The notes beneath the pieces were generated by a model, which had not been told where the DNA came from, ran no database searches, and was given only the letters and a program-made list of their open reading frames with translations. From Synergistaceae bacterium (GTDB lineage Bacteria; Synergistota; Synergistia; Synergistales; Aminobacteriaceae), in NCBI GenBank assembly GCA_031273365.1, contig JAISSA010000107.1, positions 1-9,486 of the forward strand: a stretch of DNA of 9,486 nt, given 5' to 3'. Shown here piece by piece: positions 1-5,600 of the stretch. The position numbers and the translations under genes were made by a program. The number at the start of each line of letters is the position of its first letter. Positions within the stretch are counted from its first letter, which is position 1.

Positions 1-81
1 GAACTGCAAACGGAGCCCCTGCTGCGGAAGGCCCTGATGAGCCGGCTGGGCGCGACGCTGGAGCTTGCGGGAACGGCCTGA
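1..81 (+). CDS. 3' end of an unidentified upstream gene
   Basis: Frame 1 is open from the left edge to a TGA at 79-81, giving the last 26 residues of a protein (it begins ELQTEPLLRK and ends ATLELAGTA). Codon use and GC content match the ATPase genes downstream, so it is likely a real coding end. The fragment is too short to assign a family. About 290 bp with a terminator-like element separate it from the ATPase cluster, so it is probably a different transcription unit. Confidence 0.55.
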   Translation, partial: ELQTEPLLRKALMSRLGATLELAGTA

Positions 82-124
82 ACGACCCTGCCTGATTCAA
101 TCCGGCATTTCCGAAACAACGTCA

Positions 125-157
125 ACAACAACTTAAGCGACACAACAACTTAAGCGA
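125..157. repeat. two-copy 16-bp direct repeat, 17-bp period
   Basis: The 16-mer acaacaacttaagcga occurs at 125-140 and again at 142-157, a perfect repeat with one intervening base. It lies about 45 bp after the stop codon of the upstream gene. Each copy carries the palindrome cttaag. With only two copies it is not an array. It may be a slippage duplication, or a paired protein site, but nothing in the sequence decides between these. Confidence 0.8.
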
Positions 158-163
158 AACTAT

Positions 164-210
164 GGGGCTCCGCCCCACACCCCGCAGGGGATTTTTTTCC
201 CAGTCCCCTG
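164..210. terminator. GC-rich hairpin block with T tract, probable terminator and dispersed repeat
   Basis: A small hairpin ggggc/gcccc (164-168 with 172-176, loop tcc) is followed by cccc/gggg (180-183 with 187-190, loop gca), and then directly by an A and seven T residues at 192-198. An alternative stem pairs cagggga (185-191) with tcccctg (204-210) across the T tract. Hairpin plus T tract after the upstream stop codon fits a Rho-independent terminator, although the stem before the T tract is only 4 bp. The style of this block resembles the dispersed intergenic GC hairpins of many GC-rich anaerobes, so it may be a genomic repeat that also serves as a terminator. Confidence 0.5.
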
Positions 211-216
211 ACCCCC

Positions 217-244
217 GTTAATTTTCTTCCGTTAATTTTCTTCC
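217..244. repeat. perfect 14-bp tandem duplication
   Basis: The unit gttaattttcttcc occurs twice head to tail (217-230 and 231-244) with no mismatch. It marks the change from the GC-rich hairpin block to the AT-rich region ahead of the ATPase operon. It looks like a recent replication-slippage duplication. No function can be read from it. Confidence 0.9.
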
Positions 245-268
245 TTAACCCGACCCTCCTGTAATAAA

Positions 269-309
269 GTGTTAAAATTTAAGTCTTAAAATCTATAAGG
301 TGTTAAAAT
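269..309 (+). promoter_or_regulatory. candidate operon promoter region, AT-rich, with repeated decamer
   Basis: This is the only strongly AT-rich stretch ahead of atpD. A -10-like TATAAG at 294-299 lies 16 bp after a weak -35-like TTAAAA at 272-277. TAAAAT at 287-292 is an alternative -10. The decamer gtgttaaaat is present at 269-278 and 300-309, with a one-mismatch copy gtcttaaaat at 283-292, which might be operator-like or simply reflect promoter composition. Placement before the first operon gene supports a promoter, but the hexamers are imperfect and the exact start cannot be set by eye. Confidence 0.35.
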
Positions 310-376
310 GAAGCAATTCAAAAAAGAATTGAAGAACGCAGGAACGCGATGCGCTGAGACAGGAGTTTTAATATGA
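308..376 (+). CDS. possible 22-codon leader ORF ahead of atpD
   Basis: An ATG at 308 opens a 22-residue frame (starting MKQFKKELKN, ending ETGVLI) that stops at TGA 374-376, overlapping the atpD start codon in an ATGA arrangement. A weak Shine-Dalgarno-like aaggtg (297-302) lies 5 nt upstream. Its 5' part contains a perfect inverted repeat caattc/gaattg (314-319 with 326-331, A6 loop). The overlap geometry would suit translational coupling or a leader peptide. However, atpD has its own good ribosome binding site, the peptide resembles no family I know, and an ORF this short can arise by chance. Confidence 0.25.
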   Translation: MKQFKKELKNAGTRCAETGVLI

Positions 377-1020
377 CTGACAAAGTGACGGCGACGCGGA
401 GCGGCATGACCCGCATTCAATCCGCCCTCAGGCTGGCGCGACGCGGGCATGGTCTCCTCGAACAAAAAAGGAAGATCCTGATGGGTGAACTGATGGGGCG
501 CATCGGGGAGGTCAGAGAAATCCAGAGCAGTATGCACGCCATTTTCGGGGAGGCTTATTTCAGCCTGCAGATGGCGAATATTTCCATGGGCATCGAAAGC
601 GTCGAGAAGATCGCGCTGCTCGTCCCGGAAGAAAACCGTTTTGTCGTGCGCCTGCGGTCCGTCATGGGCATCGACATCCCCGAGGTCGATAAAATCGAGC
701 CCAACCTGGCGTCGACCTACTCGATGGGGGGGACGGCGACGGGGTCCTCGTCGGCGCTGGACAACGCCTACGTCAACGCCCGAAGGGTCGTGGCCCTGAT
801 TGCCCGGGCGGCTGAGATCGAGACCAGCGTCTATCGGCTTGCCGTTCAGATACGAAAAACCCTGAGGCGCGTCAACGCGCTGGAAAAGGTCTTCATTCCG
901 CGCAGCGAGCGGCAGATCAGGCTGATTACCGCGGCGCTCGACGAAAACGAGCGCGAAGACCTGACCCGCATCAAACTTTCCTCGTCGAATTTCCCGGCAG
1001 GCGATACGGCAGGAATATAA
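373..1020 (+). CDS. atpD: V/A-type ATPase subunit D (central rotor axle)
   Basis: The 215-residue product is the central stalk subunit that turns inside the A3B3 head and couples it, with F, to the C subunit and membrane ring. The family signature is clear: an N-terminal TRSGMTRI segment (about 8-15) followed by a long helix with RRGHGLLEQKRKIL (about 23-36), and a C-terminal helix with RRVNALEKVFIPR (about 165-177), the usual RVNALE...IPR motif. The two long helices would form the antiparallel coiled coil of the axle, with a Gly/Ser/Thr-rich part near 118-130 in the variable middle. The length is normal for the family. The start is fixed by caggag (360-365), 7 nt upstream. It is the first gene of the cluster, whereas in Thermus, Enterococcus and archaeal operons D follows B. 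A 65-bp gap separates it from atpH. Confidence 0.95.
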   Translation: MTDKVTATRSGMTRIQSALRLARRGHGLLEQKRKILMGELMGRIGEVREIQSSMHAIFGEAYFSLQMANISMGIESVEKIALLVPEENRFVVRLRSVMGIDIPEVDKIEPNLASTYSMGGTATGSSSALDNAYVNARRVVALIARAAEIETSVYRLAVQIRKTLRRVNALEKVFIPRSERQIRLITAALDENEREDLTRIKLSSSNFPAGDTAGI

Positions 1021-1085
1021 CAGGGCGAGCGTTCGATATGGACGTCCCTTTGCGATAACTCAAGTCTTTGCAGGAGGATGATGAC

Positions 1086-1424
1086 ATGAAACTGCCGGAG
1101 GTTCTCGGGGTTCTTTTGAAGGCCGAAGACGAGGCTCTGGAGATGAAAAACGCGGCCGAACAGGAAGCCAGAGAGATTATCCGCAAAACGCATGAAAAAT
1201 TCGTTCAGGAGCAGGAGGTGCGCCTTGTCGCCGCGCGCGAGGAGGCTCGCATCCAGGTGGAGTCCGCGCGACAGGCCGCGGAGATGGACGCGCTGCACAT
1301 CGCCGAGCTGGCCCGGAAAGGACGCGAAAAGATGCAGGCGCTTTTCGAGGAAAAGACGCCCGATCTGATCGCCCGGCTGGCGGAAGAGGTCGCCGCCCGA
1401 TACGCCACGCAGGGCCGGCTCTGA
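1086..1424 (+). CDS. atpH: V/A-type ATPase subunit H/G (peripheral stalk coiled coil)
   Basis: The 112-residue product is almost entirely charged and helical, rich in Glu, Lys, Arg and Ala with heptad-like spacing. This is what the G/H peripheral-stalk subunit looks like: it pairs with E to form the stator strut linking the head to subunit I. No membrane segment is seen. Assignment rests on this composition, on the length (about 100-120 residues in the family) and on its place in the operon, because the family has few fixed residues. The ATG at 1086 is chosen because a perfect AGGAGG at 1072-1077 sits 8 nt upstream. An in-frame TTG at 1068 would place the start on the ribosome binding site itself. 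The stop TGA (1422-1424) overlaps the ATG of atpC in a TGATG arrangement, implying translational coupling. Confidence 0.85.
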   Translation: MKLPEVLGVLLKAEDEALEMKNAAEQEAREIIRKTHEKFVQEQEVRLVAAREEARIQVESARQAAEMDALHIAELARKGREKMQALFEEKTPDLIARLAEEVAARYATQGRL

Positions 1425-2572
1425 TGGGCGGCGGCGGCGGTCGTGTTGCGGAAACCGCAAAGGCGAGGGCTCGCAGGGCGACGCTTCTTCGGGACGAGGA
1501 CTACAGACGCCTGCTGGAGCAGCCGACGGTCGGCGATATTGCCGTCGAGCTGAAAAAGACCTCCTACGCCTCCGTCCTGAAGAATTTTTCCCTGGAGACG
1601 ATGCATCGCGCGGAACTCGAATTTCTTCTGGACGCGGCCATTCTGGAGGAGGGCCTGGCCTTCCGTCATTACATGGGGCCGGACGACAGGAAGCTTCTGA
1701 ACCTGTGGCTGGAGAACTTCGACATCGAGCTGTTCAAGAATCATTTCCGCCTTCAGATGAAGACCGGAGAGCTGGAACATGCCGACATCACGAGGCTGTT
1801 CGACCTGGCGGATTTTCACCTGACCCTCGTCGACAGGGAGAAGCTTTTTGCGGGGGCCGCGTGGCGGGATATTCTGGGCTCGGTGAAAAAGGAGTCCCTC
1901 CGGGCGGCCCTGATGGAGATCATTCCCGAGGGATACGACATGAGCGGGACGGAGGATGGAGCGGCCTTTCAAAAGATGGCGTTCGCCATGGGAATGACGC
2001 TCGACCGTTATTATTTCGACAGCCTCTCGACGGCGGCGGGCGCGATGGGCGGCAGCGAGGGCGGCATGATGAAGATGCTCGTGGGAACCAGAGTCGACCT
2101 GATGAACCTTTACTGGATCTACCGGGGCCGGCGTTTTTTCAACATGCTCCCCGAGGAAGCGCTGACGCTGGTCACGAAGGTTCGTTACCACGTGGATTTC
2201 CAGATGCTGACGAGGGCTGCGTTCGCCGATCCCGCCGCGTTTTCCTCCGTGCTGAGGGACACGCCCTGCGGCCGGGTCTTCGACGTCGAGGAGAAAGATG
2301 CGGCGCTGCGCGAGCTTCAGGTGGAAAAAAACATATACAGAGCTCTTTCCATGGCGGTGGACCGCGTCTTTATGTCCGGCTCTCAGGGCTTTCAGAACAT
2401 CGCCGCGTATCTGATGCTGAAAGAATTCGAAATTCGCGACCTCATCGCCGTCATCGAGGCCGTGCGCTACGGATTCGACAGGGGCGTGACGGAAAGGGCG
2501 CTGATTCGCAGGCTGTCCGACGACGTTGCGCATGGCACAAAAAGCGCTATAAACACGAAAAGTGGTGGATAA
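1424..2572 (+). CDS. atpC: V/A-type ATPase subunit C (rotor-to-ring socket)
   Basis: The 382-residue soluble, helix-rich product matches subunit C/d, the funnel-shaped adaptor that sits on the K ring and receives the tip of the D-F axle. Features supporting this are an N-terminal ARARRATLL segment followed by YRRLLEQPTVGDIAVELKKTSY, the LWLENFDIELFKNHFR stretch near residues 90-105 (the LR..YD..NL-type region of the family), and the RVDLMNLYWIYRGRRFF stretch near 225-240. The length is slightly above the 320-360 typical of the family. The start overlaps the atpH stop by one base, and the ribosome binding site must lie inside atpH. Directly after ATG come four GGC codons and a GGT, giving an unusual MGGGGG N-terminus. 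The first 15 or so residues are probably disordered, and the annotated start could be a few codons too early. Three bases separate it from atpI. Confidence 0.93.
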   Translation: MGGGGGRVAETAKARARRATLLRDEDYRRLLEQPTVGDIAVELKKTSYASVLKNFSLETMHRAELEFLLDAAILEEGLAFRHYMGPDDRKLLNLWLENFDIELFKNHFRLQMKTGELEHADITRLFDLADFHLTLVDREKLFAGAAWRDILGSVKKESLRAALMEIIPEGYDMSGTEDGAAFQKMAFAMGMTLDRYYFDSLSTAAGAMGGSEGGMMKMLVGTRVDLMNLYWIYRGRRFFNMLPEEALTLVTKVRYHVDFQMLTRAAFADPAAFSSVLRDTPCGRVFDVEEKDAALRELQVEKNIYRALSMAVDRVFMSGSQGFQNIAAYLMLKEFEIRDLIAVIEAVRYGFDRGVTERALIRRLSDDVAHGTKSAINTKSGG

Positions 2573-2575
2573 ATC

Positions 2576-4573
2576 ATGGCGGTCGTTGGAATGGTGGGCG
2601 TTTCGTTCGTAGGTCCGGCGGAGGAAATCGAACGCGTGGCGTTTCACCTTCTGGAGACGGAAAACTTCGAGCCGATGTCCCCGGAAGTTATGATGGGAGG
2701 GCATCCGATGCCGGGTCGCGTGCAGACCTTTCGCGGCAATCGTTACGATGCGCTGCTCGACAGGCTGGAAACCCTCTGGATCAGGGCGGGGGAGCCTCTG
2801 CCCCGAAAACGGGTCCTGCCTCAGAAACAGATTTCGCCTCAAATTCAGACTGTGCCTCGAACACAACCGGAAAAGGAGGATCCGGAGCCGCTTTTCTCCG
2901 TTCTGGAGGCGAAGGTCGGCCGGATCGTGGACGCCATGGCGACGTGGAAGGCCGAGCTGGAGGCGATCGAGAACGAGCGCGAGGTATGGCGGGCGGCTCT
3001 CGAGTTCGGCGACGCCGTGCGCGAAACGGGGCGCAACATAAGCAGTCTGGCGGACGTCCCGTATGGCCGTTTCGCGATGGGGTCTCTGACGCGCGACAAC
3101 TGGCGGCGTCTGCAGGAGACGTCTCCCGCGTCGCCGTTTCTGGCGATGCCTCTGATCGAGGAAGAGGGGCGCGTGACGGCAGTCGTCTTTTACGGGGTGG
3201 ATTTTCACGGGGATATGGAGAAGATATTCTCCTCGGTCCACATGCGCGTCATTCCGTTTCGGCCGGAGGACGCGCTGCAATACGACAACCCGGACGCGGT
3301 GCGTTATCACATCGAGGATCTGGAGGCGGAGGCGAAGAACCGCAGGGAGATGCCGGCTCGATATATCTCGGAAAATCGTCCTGCTCTGGAGCGCCTGTAC
3401 GCCGTGGTGTACGCGAAACAGCGCATTTACGCCCTCGCGCAGAAAAGAGGAGAGTTGCCCGACGTGATGGTTCTGTCGGGGTGGCTTCCGCGGGACAGTT
3501 ACGACGCCGTGCTGCGAATGACGACGCAGGAGGTGCCGCGGACGCTGATCATGGCGGAGCAGGGCGACGCTCTGGAGGAGGCGGGCAACGAGCTTCCGAC
3601 CCTGTTGTCCAACCTGCCCCTGATTCGGCGCTTTCAGGAGATCGTTCGTCTTTACAGCCTTCCTTCCTACAGCGAACTGGATCCCACGTTTGTGGTGGCC
3701 CTCAGCTTTTGCCTGTTTTTCGGTTTCATGTTCGGCGACGTGGGGCACGGGATTCTCCTCGCGCTGGGGACGTGGTTCATGGAGAAGAAGGGGATGATGG
3801 GACACTCCATCGCCTCCGTTCTGAGGCTTGCTGGGGGATCGTCCATTTTCTTCGGCTTTCTTTATGGCAGTGTTTTCGGCAGCGAGGAGCTCATCGAGCC
3901 GATATGGCTCTCGCCGATGAAGGACGTGAACACGCTTTTGCCCATTTCCATCGGGGTGGGGATTTTCTTTCTGACCCTCGGAATCTGTTTTCGCATACAG
4001 AATGCCGCCCACAGAGGCGAGTGGGGGGAGGTTCTTTTCGGCCCTGAGGGTTTCAGCGGCCTTTTGTTCTACTGGCTTGCGGTGGCCTGGATCGCGGCGG
4101 GCGCGGAGATGCCGTTCGGCGCGGGCGTATTTGCCGCCGTCATGACGCTGTTGTTTCTGGTCATGATTTTCGGCAACGGTCTCGCCAAATATTTCTTCCA
4201 GGGCGACGGCATCGACGAGGGCGGTGTGGTGCACGTTTTTTCGATCTTTCACGCGATGCTGAACTTCGTCAGCAATACGGCTTCTTTTGTGCGTCTGGCG
4301 GCCTTTGCCCTGAACCACGTGGGTCTCAGCGGGGCGGTGTTCATGCTGGCTCAAATGGTGGAGGACGTTCCCGGCGGGCGCATCGGTCACGCGCTCGTCC
4401 TGTTGTTCGGGCAGCTGCTCATCGTGGGACTGGAGGGTCTGATCGTTTTCATCCAGACGCTGCGCCTCGAATATTACGAGTTCTTTGGAAAGTTCTACCG
4501 CGGCGGCGGCCGGGAGTTTCTGCCGGTTTTGTGGCAGAAGGACAGAAGCGGCGTAAGAAGTGAAGTCCGCTAA
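2576..4573 (+). CDS. atpI: V/A-type ATPase subunit I (membrane stator, ion path)
   Basis: The 665-residue product is subunit I/a, which anchors the peripheral stalks and forms the two ion half-channels against the K ring. Residues 1 to about 350 form the cytosolic domain with coiled coils (about 108-142 and 244-292). The rest is membrane-spanning, starting at PSYSELDPT (363-371) and including FGFMFGDVGHGILL (382-395), FGFLYGSVFG (426-435) and NTASFVRLAAFALNH (567-581). R573 in that last segment is the arginine that faces the ring glutamate, and the tail holds EGLIVFIQTLRLEYYEFFGKFY (620-641) with R630. As I recall, Enterococcus NtpI has its ring-facing arginine pair at almost the same numbers. 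Length is normal. A ggtgg (2564-2568) lies 7 nt before ATG. Unusual is a Pro/Gln-rich repeat linker at 75-98. A 280-bp structured gap follows. Confidence 0.96.
   Translation: MAVVGMVGVSFVGPAEEIERVAFHLLETENFEPMSPEVMMGGHPMPGRVQTFRGNRYDALLDRLETLWIRAGEPLPRKRVLPQKQISPQIQTVPRTQPEKEDPEPLFSVLEAKVGRIVDAMATWKAELEAIENEREVWRAALEFGDAVRETGRNISSLADVPYGRFAMGSLTRDNWRRLQETSPASPFLAMPLIEEEGRVTAVVFYGVDFHGDMEKIFSSVHMRVIPFRPEDALQYDNPDAVRYHIEDLEAEAKNRREMPARYISENRPALERLYAVVYAKQRIYALAQKRGELPDVMVLSGWLPRDSYDAVLRMTTQEVPRTLIMAEQGDALEEAGNELPTLLSNLPLIRRFQEIVRLYSLPSYSELDPTFVVALSFCLFFGFMFGDVGHGILLALGTWFMEKKGMMGHSIASVLRLAGGSSIFFGFLYGSVFGSEELIEPIWLSPMKDVNTLLPISIGVGIFFLTLGICFRIQNAAHRGEWGEVLFGPEGFSGLLFYWLAVAWIAAGAEMPFGAGVFAAVMTLLFLVMIFGNGLAKYFFQGDGIDEGGVVHVFSIFHAMLNFVSNTASFVRLAAFALNHVGLSGAVFMLAQMVEDVPGGRIGHALVLLFGQLLIVGLEGLIVFIQTLRLEYYEFFGKFYRGGGREFLPVLWQKDRSGVRSEVR
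2798..2869 (+). repeat. four degenerate 18-bp (hexapeptide) repeats inside atpI
   Basis: Residues 75-98 of subunit I read as four consecutive hexapeptides, LPRKRV, LPQKQI, SPQIQT and VPRTQP, each with proline at position 2 and an Arg or Gln at position 5. The DNA has the matching 18-bp period but has diverged. The segment lies in the cytosolic N-terminal domain between the first globular part and the first coiled coil, and would be a flexible Pro/Gln-rich linker. It looks like an old in-frame expansion. Confidence 0.6.
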
Positions 4574-4591
4574 AATTTTTCATGACTATAC

Positions 4592-4729
4592 AGTGGCTTC
4601 AGGCAAAGGTCGGGAGGGTACTTCCCCTCCACTGCGACCCGAACCCGTTTGCCGCTGATTCTAAGTAAAATAATAAAGAGGGTGGCGGCTCTCCGTTCCG
4701 GTGAAGCACCCTCCCGACCTGAGGCCACT
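4592..4729 (+). ncRNA. candidate structured RNA or inverted-repeat element in the I-K gap
   Basis: A 138-nt segment is bounded by long inverted repeats. Bases 4608-4619 pair perfectly with 4708-4719 (12 bp), and 4592-4602 pair with 4719-4729 with one G-U, sharing C4719 and leaving a small bulge. The 88-nt interior offers competing local stems: ggcaaa with tttgcc (4602-4607 with 4648-4653) continued by ggt-cggg with cccg-acc, ggaggg with ccctcc (4613-4618 with 4625-4630), and gagggtg with caccctc (4678-4684 with 4707-4713). The long stem and the local stems use the same bases, so two exclusive folds are possible. It has no T tract and no coding frame. It could be a cis-acting RNA switch, an mRNA processing or stability element upstream of atpK, or a miniature inverted-repeat element. 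No clear target-site duplication flanks it. Confidence 0.4.
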
Positions 4730-4762
4730 TAATAGACATAAAGTTTTCTAACAAACGGGGTT

Positions 4763-4786
4763 CTCAGGGGCCTGGAGGCCCCTGAG
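4763..4786. repeat. perfect 10-bp hairpin upstream of atpK
   Basis: ctcaggggcc at 4763-4772 pairs perfectly with ggcccctgag at 4777-4786 around a 4-base loop (tgga). This is a very stable stem, flanked by gggg runs. Only three T residues follow at a distance, so it is not a convincing intrinsic terminator. It shares the core caggggc with the next hairpin. Confidence 0.75.
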
Positions 4787-4792
4787 CGGGGT

Positions 4793-4813
4793 TTCAGGGG
4801 CGGGGCCCCTGAA
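4793..4813. repeat. perfect 9-bp hairpin upstream of atpK
   Basis: ttcaggggc at 4793-4801 pairs with gcccctgaa at 4805-4813 around a ggg loop. It follows the previous hairpin after six bases and has the same caggggc core, so the two look like one dispersed GC-rich repeat unit or a local duplication. No T tract follows. In the transcript it would sit about 40 nt ahead of the atpK start and could block exonucleases or separate the atpI and atpK messages. Confidence 0.7.
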
Positions 4814-4818
4814 GGATT

Positions 4819-4853
4819 TGGAGGAGTTCGGTCCGTGAAGGGAGAAAGGTTGA
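4819..4853 (+). promoter_or_regulatory. purine-rich translation initiation region of atpK
   Basis: Between the last hairpin and the atpK start there are several Shine-Dalgarno-like motifs: ggaggag (4820-4826), aaggga (4839-4843 region) and ggag (4841-4844), the last 9 nt before ATG. An in-frame TGA at 4851-4853 touches the start codon and rules out any upstream start. A strong initiation region would suit the proteolipid, which is needed in many more copies than the other subunits. Which motif is used cannot be told by eye. Confidence 0.45.
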
Positions 4854-5267
4854 ATGTGGGCTTTGACGCTATTATGCGGTGCTGTGTCCGTGACGATCGG
4901 CACAGGATATTGGGTTAGAAGAAGCGGTTACAGATTCCGCAACCCGAAGTCGGCTCTGGGGGCAGCGATGCTGCTTTCCTTTGTCGTATTGGTGCTTTCG
5001 TCGACGGTCGCCCTGGCGGCCGAGACGTCGGGGGACGCTGCGCCTCTGAGCAGCGCGGCCGGGCTGGGGTTTATCGGGGCCGCGCTGTCGACCGGTCTGG
5101 CCTGCGTCGGGGCGGGTATCGGCGTCGCCTTTGTCGGAGCGGCGGCTTTGGGGGTTGTGGGAGAGAAGCCCTCATTTTTCGGGACGACGCTGATTTATAT
5201 CGGCCTTGCCGAGGGCATCGCCATCTACGGTCTCGTAATTTCCCTGTTTATTCTGGGCAGAATTTAG
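4854..5267 (+). CDS. atpK: V/A-type ATPase subunit K (proteolipid of the rotor ring)
   Basis: The 137-residue hydrophobic product is the ring subunit that carries ions across the membrane. Segments are an N-terminal TM at about 2-20, a basic loop (VRRSGYRFRNPK), a signal-like TM at about 34-56 ending ALA-AE, and the functional hairpin at about 68-102 and 110-135. The second hairpin helix contains YIGLAEGIAIYG with the ion-binding E120 and a tyrosine five residues later. The glycine-rich helix GAGIGVAFVGAAALGVV shows no glutamine at the place where sodium-binding rings have one, which leans towards proton use, but this is inference. The form with one hairpin after two N-terminal hydrophobic segments is, as I recall, common in clostridial-type bacterial V/A-ATPases. 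The 280-bp gap upstream contrasts with the 3-bp gap to atpF, so expression of K is probably set separately. Confidence 0.95.
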   Translation: MWALTLLCGAVSVTIGTGYWVRRSGYRFRNPKSALGAAMLLSFVVLVLSSTVALAAETSGDAAPLSSAAGLGFIGAALSTGLACVGAGIGVAFVGAAALGVVGEKPSFFGTTLIYIGLAEGIAIYGLVISLFILGRI

Positions 5268-5270
5268 CGC

Positions 5271-5582
5271 ATGAGGGGATACCTGATCAGCGACAATCAT
5301 GACACGCTGGTTCTGCTGAAGCTGGCGGGAATCACCGGAGTTGTGGCGCATGGGCCGGCGGAAACGACGAAGGCGCTGAACGAGGCCCTCGCGATGAAGG
5401 ACCTGGGCATTCTGCTCATGACCGAGAAGGCGGCCGAGACCGTGCCGGAGCGCGTCAGGGCGATGCGTTCGGAGGGTTCTCTGCCGCTTCTGGTCGAGAT
5501 TCCCGACCGGCACGGCACGCGGCGCGGCGCGGACTTTCTTTCCCGGTACATCCGTGAGGCGATAGGGGTAAGGCTGGAATGA
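5271..5582 (+). CDS. atpF: V/A-type ATPase subunit F (central stalk)
   Basis: The 103-residue product is the small Rossmann-like central stalk subunit that binds D. Typical elements are the N-terminal strand and turn GYLISDNHDTLVLLKLAGITG, corresponding to the family's GD.DTV.GFRLAGI pattern, then DLGILLMTEKAAETV (residues about 44-58) and LPLLVEIPDRHG near residue 80. Length is normal (about 100). The first motif is less canonical than usual, with SDNHD where many members have GDRDT. No good Shine-Dalgarno motif precedes the ATG, which is 3 bp after the atpK stop, so translation is probably coupled to K. The stop TGA (5580-5582) lies in an 11-bp tandem duplication that sets the atpE start. 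Confidence 0.92.
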   Translation: MRGYLISDNHDTLVLLKLAGITGVVAHGPAETTKALNEALAMKDLGILLMTEKAAETVPERVRAMRSEGSLPLLVEIPDRHGTRRGADFLSRYIREAIGVRLE

Positions 5583-5600
5583 TGAAAAAATGATGAAAAA
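5579..5600 (+). repeat. perfect 11-bp tandem duplication at the atpF-atpE junction
   Basis: The unit atgatgaaaaa is repeated head to tail (5579-5589 and 5590-5600). Copy 1 contains the atpF stop. Copy 2 supplies the atpE start codons ATG 5590 and ATG 5593. With one copy, atpF and atpE would overlap in an ATGA configuration. The duplication has therefore pushed atpE 11 bp downstream and out of the overlap. An ATG at 5582 in copy 1 leads to a stop after two sense codons beyond it. Confidence 0.9.

Noticed and set aside
125..157. CRISPR array
   Set aside because: Only two copies with a single base between them, and no spacers.
1068..1085. TTG at 1068 as an alternative atpH start
   Set aside because: It would put the start codon upstream of and overlapping a perfect AGGAGG, which instead serves the ATG at 1086.
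1705..4047. Long plus-strand frame overlapping atpC and atpI
   Set aside because: It is a +1/+2 shadow of Gly/Arg-rich composition; the true frames carry the subunit C and I motifs.
1205..4390. Very long open frame on the minus strand across atpH, atpC and atpI
   Set aside because: It is antisense to three genes with clear family motifs, its product is rich in His, Arg and Gln without domains, and such shadows are typical of GC-rich codon use.
4592..4729. Confident call as a miniature transposable element
   Set aside because: The arms are inverted repeats, but no clear target-site duplication flanks them and other genomic copies cannot be seen from one window.
4763..4813. Intrinsic terminator between atpI and atpK
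   Set aside because: The hairpins are strong but not followed by a T tract, and K, F, E, A and B would be cut off from the operon. Attenuation is possible but not shown.
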